From positions 59,254,110 through 59,318,109 of the forward strand of contig NC_086384.1 in the NCBI RefSeq assembly GCF_036588685.1: a DNA stretch of 64,000 nt. The letters run 5' to 3'. The DNA comes from Mytilus trossulus (taxonomy: Eukaryota > Mollusca > Bivalvia > Mytilida > Mytilidae). Each line of letters starts with the position of its first letter. Within the stretch, counting starts at the first letter, position 1. The notes beneath the pieces were generated by a model. The model saw nothing but the letters and a program-made list of their open reading frames with translations. It made no database searches and had not been told where the DNA came from. A program made the position numbers and the translations under genes. Below, piece by piece: positions 1 through 8,099 of this stretch.

Positions 1-465
1 AATCAGTACTTGATCAGAAAATCAGTACTTCAGAATACAACAAAACAATTATATATCATTCCTACAAAGCAGCTACTATTAAAGTGGAAAATATCTGAGA
101 ACGATAAATGCAACTTTTGTAAAACAAAAGAAGAAGATTATTTGCATTTCTTTATTACATGTTCATTTTTGAAAGATTTTTGGGAGAAAGTACATTATCT
201 TCTAGCAAAAATGAATTTTCAAAACAAGATATTGTCAAAACATATAGTATTTGGATACAAAAATTCAGATCAAGGATATAACGGTTTAAATTATTTCTTG
301 ACAATTTTAGGTTTTTGTATTTACAAGTCGTACTATGTGTCAGAGCAAAAACTGAAATTTTTAGATGTGTATGCTATGTTTATAAAGGAACTACGGGGGT
401 TTATGAATGAGAACAAAACAATATCTCATAATTTATTTTTCATAAAGTTAAAAAGATTGATATAA
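1..465 (+). CDS. LINE (non-LTR retrotransposon) ORF2 C-terminal tail, partial
   Basis: The frame is open from base 1 and stops at 465, giving about 154 residues, so the 5' part lies outside the window. The sequence shows a zinc-binding cluster with spacing C-x2-C-x8-H-x4-C (CNFCKTKEEDYLHFFITC). This kind of cluster ends many LINE reverse transcriptases (zf-RVT type). An aromatic, basic tail of about 90 residues follows. The stop is followed by a short A-run (around 470-480), as expected for a LINE 3' end. No reverse transcriptase core is visible here. It is probably a 5'-truncated or window-cut copy and not a host gene. The LINE clade is not assigned. Confidence 0.7.
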   Translation, partial: NQYLIRKSVLQNTTKQLYIIPTKQLLLKWKISENDKCNFCKTKEEDYLHFFITCSFLKDFWEKVHYLLAKMNFQNKILSKHIVFGYKNSDQGYNGLNYFLTILGFCIYKSYYVSEQKLKFLDVYAMFIKELRGFMNENKTISHNLFFIKLKRLI

Positions 466-685
466 TTGATGGAAAAAAAATAATGTTTATATTTATTTAT
501 ATTCTGTGTATTTTCCTGGATACTCAGAAAGTATTTCACAGGGATACTTTATTGAAGCTTGGACAATGAAGTAAAGTTGTAACAAGCAATTTGATGAATA
601 AAGAATATTTATTTGTTGTTAAAAAAAAACAACAAAAAAACCCAATTGTTATGAAATATTCAAGATGTGTGATTACTATTTCCAG

Positions 686-751
686 ATAAAAGTTTAACAG
701 TTTGGGCACAGGCGTTTGCAACATCAACTGATGCATGCAATGGGGAAATGG
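686..751 (+). CDS. L0 exon 2 (cysteine stalk) of an LRR membrane protein gene cut by the window edge
   Basis: This small exon is bordered by TTCCAG before and GTAAGA after. It is 66 nt with phase 1 at both ends, exactly like exon 2 of L1, L4, L5 and L6. It reads D-K-S-L-T-V-W-A-Q-A-F-A-T-S-T-D-A-C-N-G-E-M and joins in frame to the exon at 2063. It aligns residue for residue with the L1 stalk, but the first of the two stalk cysteines is replaced by alanine. Exon 1 should lie left of the window. The call rests on length, phase, splice signals and weak similarity, so it is less certain than the other members. Confidence 0.55.
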
Positions 752-2062
752 GTAAGACTTCGTTTTATTTATATATCGTTTTCATCTGTAATATACATGT
801 TAATTTTTTGGTACTTGTGATGGTGACAAAACTTGTTTCCCTCTAAACTTATTTTATTACACGAATGATTTTACTATATATTTATTTGTTTCATTTCTTT
901 TTTTTTTTTGTAAAAGAAAGTCTGGAAACAGCTATTTATCCATGACGTAAATCCGACGTGCACTTGACAAAACCAACATCAAAATGTATTAATTTTTCGT
1001 CATCGTAAAAAGTAAAATCACAAAGATACTGAACTTAGAGGAAAATCAATTCGGAAAGTCCATCACATGGCTAAATCAAATAACAAAAGGCATAAAAAAC
1101 GAATGGACAAGAACTGTCATATTCCTGACTCGGTACAGTGTTTTCAAATGTAGAAAAAAAAGTCAAAATATGGGTACATCAGTCATCATTGTGTTACAAT
1201 TTCAAAAGGAACAATCACAGGAAGACACCAATACTCAGAAAAAGATTCCTTAATAAATAAACTAGTAGGCAGACGATGTCTCTTGTTTAAATTAATTGCA
1301 AATCATGTTACTTGTTACATGAAACCATGCCAACGTTCTAGTATGATAGTAAGAAATAGAGTTCATGTCATTCTGTAGATAATCGGAACCAAAATTTAAC
1401 ATTTGCAGGAACGATTTGGAGACTGAATGCAATTAGTTGCAGAAAAATTATGTTCTAACACATATTTCACTAAACATATATTATGATATTAGAACTATTT
1501 GGTATAATGCTCTTCAACTTTGTACTTGTTTGCTTTTATAAATATTTTGATTTGAGCGTTCCAGATGAGTCTTATGTAGATGAAACGCGCGTCTAGCGTA
1601 CTAAATTATAATTCTGGTACTTTTGATAACTATTAACACCACTGGGTCGATGCACTGCTGGTTGACGTTTCAATAATGTGGTCATTTTTATAAATTTCCT
1701 GTTTACAAAACTTTGAATTTTTCGAAAAACTAAGAATTTTCTTATCCCAGGCATAGATTACTTTAGGCGTATTTGGCACAACTTTTTGGAATTTTAGATC
1801 CTCTATGCTCTTCAACTTATAATTGACTGTTTGGTTTTATAAAAAATTTGATTTGAGCGTCACTGATGAGTCTTATGTACACGAAACGCGCCTACTAAAT
1901 TGTAATCCTGGTGCTTTTGATAATTATTGTCTGTGTTCTATATGAATTAATTTTTGTGGCTTATCAATTCAATTACATACACGTATGTATACACGTGTTT
2001 GTTGTCATAAAGTCCACCAATGAAGTATGACTTAACATCTTGTATTGGTTTATGTTTTATAG
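752..2062 (+). other. L0 intron 2 with two dispersed repeat copies
   Basis: This is an inferred intron with GT..AG borders. It holds a segment at about 1030-1140 whose reverse complement recurs at about 17400-17540. It also holds two copies (about 1505-1635 and 1805-1930) of the family containing GATGAGTCTTATGTA, which recurs at 46640, 47880 and, on the other strand, 26735. No coding content was seen. Confidence 0.5.
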
Positions 2063-2283
2063 GAATAGTAGTCGGCGGCTCTTGCATTGGTTTATTCCAG
2101 TTGATCTGTTACTGTGTGACATTTGTGTGTCTGATATTTGGTATCGTTGCCCTTATACTGGTAATATATCTACGTCGCAGCACACTGAGAGCGAAACAAG
2201 ACAATGGCAGAAACGGAAACCAAAGGCAAGAGAAGAGGAAAGGAGGAAGAAGGGAGAAAAGAGATTCAAATGCATGGACTTAA
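2063..2283 (+). CDS. L0 exon 3: membrane helix and basic tail
   Basis: The acceptor is TTTTATAG before base 2063. In phase 1 it reads G-I-V-V-G-G-S-C-I and then a hydrophobic stretch of about 25 residues ending at YLRR. A tail of about 35 residues rich in Arg, Lys and Gln follows, with a stop at 2281-2283. The start matches the GIAMGGSC and GIAIGSTC starts of exon 3 in L5 and L4, which identifies it as the last exon of an upstream family member. An ATG-initiated reading of the same frame begins at 2020, but the splice junction explains the homology better. No AATAAA was seen before the LINE fragment at 2424, so that insertion may have replaced the original 3' end. Confidence 0.7.
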
Positions 2284-2423
2284 ATATCAACTTTGTATCT
2301 AATGATACATGTAAAAGACAAAGACGTTTCAGATTATCTATTGGATACGCTGAACATTTTATTTGTTTTATTATTAAATTATTTTACTTATTCATTCATT
2401 CATATCTTTATTTCCTCTTTACA

Positions 2424-2870
2424 GAAATTATTCCACATACTCTTGAAAAGTGGAACTCACTTGATGGAGAAGTTAAAAATATTTTAGGCTTCACAGGATT
2501 TAAAAGAAAACTGAATAAGGACATAAGTCCTTGTCCTGTTTTCTTTTCCACTGGTTCACGTAAAGTTAATATAATCCACTGCCAATTAAGAAATGTGGCT
2601 AGTGATCTAAAAGATAATCTCTTCTGTGATCATTTGTCGGACAGCTCTATATGTGCATGTGGAGATCCAGTAGAAGATATTTTTCATTTCTGTTATGTTT
2701 GTCCATTTTACATTTATCAGAGATATGAACTCTTTCGAAAAATAAGTAACTTTGATAATGTCAATCTTGATGTCCTACTACAGGGTTGCTCAGACTTAAA
2801 TATTGATGAAAACACAGAGATATTTACATATGTACAACAATATATTCATGAAACTGGAAGATTTTTATAA
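2424..2870 (+). mobile_element. LINE 3' fragment (ORF2 C-terminus)
   Basis: The open frame has the look of the end of a LINE ORF2. It contains an EKWNSLDGEVKN segment like the region after the reverse transcriptase, then a second, different zinc cluster (C-x-C, later H-x4-C, at CACGDPVEDIFHFCYVC), and a stop at 2870. It differs from the copy at 1-465, so it belongs to another lineage. It lies 140 bp past the stop of L0 exon 3. The remaining 3' portion may reach about 3085. It is a 5'-truncated, dead copy. Confidence 0.6.
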
Positions 2871-3217
2871 TAATTCATGTGATATTATACTGTTTAGAAA
2901 CCAGCCTATAACCACAGTGTACCACTCCTTGGTCTTAATTAAAGACAAACTTTTAACACAAAAACAACCAATTGTGTTTAGAATCTTTTTGCAAATGAAT
3001 TTATATATATTTTATTTTATTTTTTGTATTAGTAATTATATTTTCAAAAATCAAGAAATTAATAGTCATGTAATAAGATGGTAAACTAAATTATTTATGT
3101 ATTGCAAAAAGGGTCAATCAATTCTTTTTATTCATATAAATAGAACAACTTTGGTGCAGTCAGCTTGTGAATTTGAGTAAAAATCACTTTATGATCTACT
3201 TGATTCCTTACCAACAC

Positions 3218-3305
3218 TTAGTCTTCTTTCCACTTAATACATCTTAACTATATAAAGAAAAACACAACACAAACTTATGTTGTTGACTAGCTCGAGTACT
3301 GCATA
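3218..3305 (-). repeat. Split direct repeat B2 of the YR retrotransposon
   Basis: This 88-bp copy of B1 marks the likely 3' end of the element. The 438 bp between it and A2 (3306-3743) holds no recognisable gene. It is either part of the element or a later insertion. Confidence 0.8.
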
Positions 3306-3743
3306 TTGTGAGCTGCCGATTTAATAAGACAAATGATCAATATAAACATATTATACACTCTACAATGTGAAAACAATAACATCATTGTTCAACAAAAATA
3401 TATACTCATCAATGTTGACCTTTTGTATTAGAATAACTGAATAAATGAATGTTTCGTGGCCGCCCAGGAAAAACCCTTTTAGGAAACCTGTGTCCTTTTG
3501 TCCATGCCAACGAAACTCTAAGTGTTGGACCTCACTTATCAAATGAGAAAAAGAAAAACATAATTTTGTTTGTAAATATCGAAATAGAAAAGAAAGCGAG
3601 TCATTAGGACTCAAGGGCTATGAAAAGTTTTGGTACAAAAGTCTAAATACGATTACGTTTGTATAGCCAAACAACCTACATAAAAATCAATATATTTATC
3701 AAATACAAAATTATGCAAATCTTTTTTCCTTAAAAAACCCTTA

Positions 3744-3915
3744 AAAATACGATGTTCACAGTACGAAGTACAGGCTAGAATTAACTATATAAAACAGTCA
3801 CTTTACAACCTAATTTTTTGGCGCCAAAAATTCCTACGCCTACACGTACATGTATTACACATGCGCAAGAAGACAATCAATTCCCGTTATACTTATGTGC
3901 CTCGGGAATTTTTTA
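3744..3915 (-). repeat. Split direct repeat A2 of the YR retrotransposon
   Basis: This is the second 172-bp copy of repeat A, same orientation as A1. It overlaps the end of B1 by three bases, as expected for the B1-A2 junction of Ngaro/PAT elements. Confidence 0.9.
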
Positions 3916-4000
3916 GTCTTCTTTCCACTTAATACATCTTAACTATATAAAGAAAAACACAACACAAACTTATGTTGTTGACTAGCTCGAGTACTGCATA
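3913..4000 (-). repeat. Split direct repeat B1 of the YR retrotransposon
   Basis: This 88-bp unit (TTAGTCTTCTTTCCACTTAA ... TACTGCATA) is repeated at 3218-3305. It lies directly downstream of the recombinase stop codon (element orientation). Confidence 0.85.
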
Positions 4001-4036
4001 GAGCAACAAAGATAGAAAAATAAGAAAATAAATATA

Positions 4037-5095
4037 CTACAAGCCTAAAGTTTTAGATACGGCTAACCTACTTTCTACAGAGTCGGCTACGTAGCCGTCT
4101 TTGCTTGAATCACTTTTCCACCTACCATGGCGCTTCCAGCACCTTTCATTGACACCTGAATTTGCCGCCATAGTAGCTCCACCAGACCTAAGAGAATGCA
4201 ACCCAAGATTCAATTCAGGTGCAACTAGTCTTAATCTCTTAATAACACACTCCCTAGCAGTAGTGTAACTAATAGGTTTGTTAATACTAATTAATGCACA
4301 TTTTTTCTTACTTCTGTACAAAGGTCGAAATAAAAACATATCACTATCCAAAACTAATTCAGCTAAACTTACATATCTAAAAAACATAGCATAAGGACAA
4401 GCCAAAGTATGACCTTTACAAATTAAAATTTCATCACCTGATCTGTACTGATCCGTCTTACTTCGCCTAATCTTAATAACTAAATGCTCTTCTTTTACGA
4501 AAATATCGTTACATCTAAGCTGACTTAACTCATTAAAACGTAAAAAACCACTGAAACCTAGCAAAGTCATCAAAAGATCCCTAACTACCAGTAAATCTGT
4601 AGAAAAATGAAACATAGAACATAACCGAATTAAGATATCAGTAGTGACTGGGTCTTTCTTATTAACAACAGGTTTAGCAGTTCTTTTAGCTGATTCAACT
4701 AAACTTTCAACAAAAGAGTTATTTGTAGGGTCAATTTGACCACACATTTCATGTGCCCATTTAATTGAATAAACAGCAGATGATACCGTACTGTACGTTG
4801 ATCCGGAATCTAACAAATTAGACAAATATAAAGCAATATGTATAGGCGAGGCAGGCATTGAAATTAAACAATGTTTACTAACAAATTTTTCCCACTTTAA
4901 AAAACCATAGTAATATTTTTTCACAGTACTGTCACTTCTGGATCCCAATAAACGTGTTGATAAGCTGGCAACCGAACTGTACAAAGGGTGAGTTTCATCA
5001 ATTCCACTATGTACCACGACGTCACGCACAAACTGTTCTTGCTTTATTCCTGTGCAAAAGGAAATACTACAATCAAAATCTGATTTTAAAAGCAA
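4037..5095 (-). CDS. Tyrosine recombinase (phage-integrase family) of the retrotransposon
   Basis: This is a 352-residue frame with the full catalytic set: R186 in GFLRFNEL, H300 and R303 in LHSLRSGG (the HxxR box), H323 in KRHGRW and nucleophile Y335 in KDGYV. Residues 40-140 resemble the SAM-like core-binding domain. It would insert a circular DNA copy through a 3'-phosphotyrosine intermediate. No frameshift or premature stop is visible, so the enzyme may still be functional. Its start overlaps the RNase H frame by 23 nt. Confidence 0.92.
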   Translation of the reverse strand: MLLKSDFDCSISFCTGIKQEQFVRDVVVHSGIDETHPLYSSVASLSTRLLGSRSDSTVKKYYYGFLKWEKFVSKHCLISMPASPIHIALYLSNLLDSGSTYSTVSSAVYSIKWAHEMCGQIDPTNNSFVESLVESAKRTAKPVVNKKDPVTTDILIRLCSMFHFSTDLLVVRDLLMTLLGFSGFLRFNELSQLRCNDIFVKEEHLVIKIRRSKTDQYRSGDEILICKGHTLACPYAMFFRYVSLAELVLDSDMFLFRPLYRSKKKCALISINKPISYTTARECVIKRLRLVAPELNLGLHSLRSGGATMAANSGVNERCWKRHGRWKSDSSKDGYVADSVESRLAVSKTLGL

Positions 5096-6080
5096 TCATT
5101 GCAAAATTCAAAGGATTTACTCCAAAAATACCATTATTACCTCTACCTCTTACAATTAAGTTTTTATTTGTAAGCCGCATTTTACTCTCAACAAAAGTGC
5201 AATTCGAATTGTGTAATAATGCCCAGAATGGAGCTGATTTCCAAAATGGAACAACAAGAGTACTGTCCGCGCTATCGTTGCATACTTTTCTAATGACCTT
5301 GGCTATCAAATTTGGCGGTGGCGCCAACCAGTTATTTTCCCCTTGCCAATTTTGCGTGAAAGCGTCAATAGCTTCAGTACCTTTGCACCAACATTTTGAA
5401 TTAAACCTTAAACATTTACTGTTATAATCAGTAGCAAATCTATCTATAGAATGTTTTCCCCAAAGCTCATCAAGCATGTCAAACGTATCAAAATGAATTC
5501 CCCAATCATCACAATCTGAATATCTACTTAAATTATCAGCTATTGTGTTTTGTTCCCGAGGAACCCATTGTGTCTTAATACTTATATTGTTTTCTGTGCA
5601 CAATTCATTTAAATCGCAAGCAATCTCTTGAAGATCCAACTTTCTACTACCGTTCTTAATTATGCTTGTAACGTTTTTATTATCAGTATTCAGTTGAACT
5701 GTATGATTTTTCAGCATTGTAACAGAACTTTTAACTACTCTACTTACTGCTTCAAGCTCTCTCCATGTAGAGCTTTTAACACTTTCAGATACCGACCAGT
5801 TACTAGTCACAGTTATCAAACTGTTATAAGGAACTTCTAGACCACAATCAGTCATTTTCATAATACAATCAGAGTCACAGACAGACTCTGTATCAGCTGG
5901 GACTACATATCCCCCAAAGCCGACATCTGATGCGTCAGTATACGCCACAAAATCACAAAAATCTGACTCATGCAGATTAAAACCCTTTCTATTGAACTTT
6001 CTTAAGTTCTCAAACCAAAAATATAGCTCTTCAATAGCTACAGAATTCAATACTACAAGCGAGTTCCAAATTGCTCTCAT
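5073..6080 (-). CDS. RNase H domain ORF of the YR retrotransposon
   Basis: This is a 335-residue frame. The RNase H active-site pattern is visible: D49 in YTDASDVGFGG, E108/E110 in WRELEA, D133 in LNTDNKN and D182 in IADNLSR. It would degrade the RNA strand during reverse transcription. The C-terminal 120 residues (IDRFATDYNS, AIDAFTQNW, ENNWLAPPP, VVPFWKSAPFW) are the extension typical of DIRS/Ngaro-type elements. The start ATG at 6078-6080 lies just past the RT frame's stop. The 3' end overlaps the recombinase frame by 23 nt, suggesting coupled translation or a frameshift. Confidence 0.88.
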   Translation of the reverse strand: MRAIWNSLVVLNSVAIEELYFWFENLRKFNRKGFNLHESDFCDFVAYTDASDVGFGGYVVPADTESVCDSDCIMKMTDCGLEVPYNSLITVTSNWSVSESVKSSTWRELEAVSRVVKSSVTMLKNHTVQLNTDNKNVTSIIKNGSRKLDLQEIACDLNELCTENNISIKTQWVPREQNTIADNLSRYSDCDDWGIHFDTFDMLDELWGKHSIDRFATDYNSKCLRFNSKCWCKGTEAIDAFTQNWQGENNWLAPPPNLIAKVIRKVCNDSADSTLVVPFWKSAPFWALLHNSNCTFVESKMRLTNKNLIVRGRGNNGIFGVNPLNFAMIAFKIRF

Positions 6081-6085
6081 TTAAA

Positions 6086-7927
6086 TCAATTGTACAATTC
6101 TCGAGTTCTAAGTCTACAAACGTTTCCCATTACAGACATCATTGATATTATCTGTCCAACAATACCAGCCACAAATCTAGCATTATACAAAAGCTTGCCT
6201 TTACCTACACTTATCAATGTTTTGTCAATAACCGAAAGAAGTCTTTCGACTCTCTCCTCGGTAATACTCAATTTTCCAAATTGCATTTCCCAAAATAACC
6301 CTATCCAAGTAATATTCTGTACAGGCAACCATATACATTTCTCTTCTGCTATTAAAAAACCAAACTCTGTCAAACTTTCTCTTACAAAAGTGCTAACACG
6401 GTGTGCGCAATCGAAATTACTGTCTCCTCCCAAACCATCATCTAAGTACATTAGGATTCTAAAACCTTGACTCCTCCAGTACTTAACAACTTCTTTTGTA
6501 AGTTTGGTAAATATATGACCAGCGCTAGCAAATCCAAAAGGAAGAACATTAAATACATAATATCTGGTTGTCCCTTCAAATTGCCAACTAAAACCTAAAT
6601 ACTTTCTGTGGTCTGGTAATATCTCTATGTGATGATAAGCACTTTTTAAATCAAAGCGAAACAGATAATTTCCTTTATTAAATAGTTGCTTGGCAACTGA
6701 CCCATCTTCAAACTTAAATTTAAACTGATGTATGCACTCGTTGATATGTCTGCAATCTAGAACCAATCTAGGTTTTGCTGATCTGTTATATGCTACCGTT
6801 AGCGGATTTACTACATACGGTATTTCGTGTACTTCTGAAATACACTTCTTATCTAATAATTTAGAAATTTCACCATTTACAAAAACAGAATTATCTAAAG
6901 ATGATTTATTATTTCTGAGAACACAACTGTCTGGAAGAGTTTTAAATGGTATGCCATAGCCTTGCTCTATTACTTTTAAAATGTACTCACTTGTACCAGT
7001 CTCCTTCCATTTGTGTATTGCCTTATTTAATTTACCTACTGGTGTCAAAACATTCACCTGTAAATTTAAATGACCAGACGTCTGGTCATTACTCTCGTCA
7101 TAACTGACTGAACCGTTAACACAATTGACCATTGTTTCGTTTACCTCTTTGTGAGCAGAATTCAATAAACGACTCCCCCCTTTTAACTCAAAATTTGATT
7201 TGTAACTCAAATCCCAAGCTAAATTACAACATTTATCAAAAATTTTACTTAACTTTGGTCGTTTCTTTTCAGGACACTCATTCTGCCAATGACCAGGCTT
7301 GTAACAATTATAACAAACACCAGGCTTCCTTGATACTGTCTGTCTATCTCTGCTTCCACTGGAACTCGCTGGTTTTACATAAGGCTCAGCGCGGGATCTC
7401 CTCTTTACTCTGTCTGCTTTGATCTTCCTTTCCGCTCTGTTTTGTGCTCGAAATATCTTTCTGTCATCTTCTGAATCGTCCGCCAAAGGATTTGCGGTAT
7501 ACTCCTGAACCAATTTCCACCCACATTCTGAAGAGTCTGCCATCTTTACTAATTTTTGCCGATAATTTAAAAGTTCAATACCTTCAGATATCTTCTGTTT
7601 AGCCCTCGCGGCAGATGGGTCTTTTGGCTCGATAACAGCTTCTGCTTCTTTCAACGCGACAGACACTTTCTGGTTGAACTTAAATTGATCTTCACAACTT
7701 TTCCTCTGAAATTTGTAACTGTCTGTTGATAAAAGGTCATTGTGAATACGGTTGAACTGTGCGTCCGAACGTTCCTTCTGTTGCTGGTCATAAACTTGAA
7801 ATTTAGTAGTAAATAAACTGTCCAACTTAGATAAAAATTCATTCTGTGATCTATTTACTTCTTCACTAACGATACGCTTCACATTATTTTCTAAGTCATC
7901 CATAGCGTGACGGTGAACGGCACTCAC
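6086..7927 (-). CDS. Gag-like zinc-knuckle and reverse transcriptase polyprotein
   Basis: This is a 613-residue frame. Residues 1-180 are charged and coiled-coil-like (Gag-like). A CCHC zinc knuckle lies at C205-C208-H213-C218 (CYNCYKPGHWQNEC). The reverse transcriptase domain follows from about residue 320, with FDLKSAYHHI (first catalytic Asp D426), LPFG and the YLDD catalytic box at 494-497. It would bind element RNA and copy it to DNA. The frame stops just after the segment CRLRTRELYN, where related elements run straight on into RNase H. The RNase H frame restarts 5 nt further on in another frame, so either the polyprotein has been split by mutation or translation reinitiates there. Confidence 0.9.
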   Translation of the reverse strand: MSAVHRHAMDDLENNVKRIVSEEVNRSQNEFLSKLDSLFTTKFQVYDQQQKERSDAQFNRIHNDLLSTDSYKFQRKSCEDQFKFNQKVSVALKEAEAVIEPKDPSAARAKQKISEGIELLNYRQKLVKMADSSECGWKLVQEYTANPLADDSEDDRKIFRAQNRAERKIKADRVKRRSRAEPYVKPASSSGSRDRQTVSRKPGVCYNCYKPGHWQNECPEKKRPKLSKIFDKCCNLAWDLSYKSNFELKGGSRLLNSAHKEVNETMVNCVNGSVSYDESNDQTSGHLNLQVNVLTPVGKLNKAIHKWKETGTSEYILKVIEQGYGIPFKTLPDSCVLRNNKSSLDNSVFVNGEISKLLDKKCISEVHEIPYVVNPLTVAYNRSAKPRLVLDCRHINECIHQFKFKFEDGSVAKQLFNKGNYLFRFDLKSAYHHIEILPDHRKYLGFSWQFEGTTRYYVFNVLPFGFASAGHIFTKLTKEVVKYWRSQGFRILMYLDDGLGGDSNFDCAHRVSTFVRESLTEFGFLIAEEKCIWLPVQNITWIGLFWEMQFGKLSITEERVERLLSVIDKTLISVGKGKLLYNARFVAGIVGQIISMMSVMGNVCRLRTRELYN

Positions 7928-8099
7928 AAAATACGATGTTCACAGTACGAAGTACAGGCTAGAATTAACTATATAAAACAGTCACTTTACAACCTAATTT
8001 TTTGGCGCCAAAAATTCCTACGCCTACACGTACATGTATTACACATGCGCAAGAAGACAATCAATTCCCGTTATACTTATGTGCCTCGGGAATTTTTTA
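7928..8099 (-). repeat. Split direct repeat A1 of the YR retrotransposon
   Basis: This 172-bp copy begins AAAATACGATGTTCACAG (+ strand), contains TTTTTTGGCGCCAAAAA and ends GGGAATTTTTTA. It matches 3744-3915 over its whole length. It lies immediately upstream of the Gag start, at the element's 5' end. Confidence 0.9.

Larger units (their letters stand above)
3218..8099 (-). mobile_element. Tyrosine-recombinase retrotransposon, Ngaro/PAT-like
   Basis: This is an element of about 4.9 kb on the - strand with three long ORFs in the order Gag/zinc knuckle + RT, RNase H, tyrosine recombinase. It has split direct repeats: A1 (7928-8099) at the 5' end; B1 (3913-4000) next to and overlapping A2 (3744-3915) after the ORFs; and B2 (3218-3305) at the far 3' end. 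A1-ORFs-B1-A2-B2 is the known layout of Ngaro and PAT elements, which integrate with a recombinase instead of a DDE integrase. No methyltransferase domain and no inverted ends were seen, which argues against DIRS1 proper. About 440 bp separate A2 from B2, which is unusual. The repeats in each pair appear identical, suggesting a young insertion. Confidence 0.85.

Noticed and set aside
1151-1215. Alternative L0 exon 2 after an AATGTAG acceptor
   Set aside because: It reads E-K-K-V-K-I-W-V-H-Q-S-S-L-C, superficially like the stalk, but length and downstream donor do not fit. The 66-nt exon at 686-751 fits better.
2040-2870. Single 276-residue gene
   Set aside because: It joins an out-of-frame shadow of L0 exon 3 to the LINE tail. 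The two halves have different origins.
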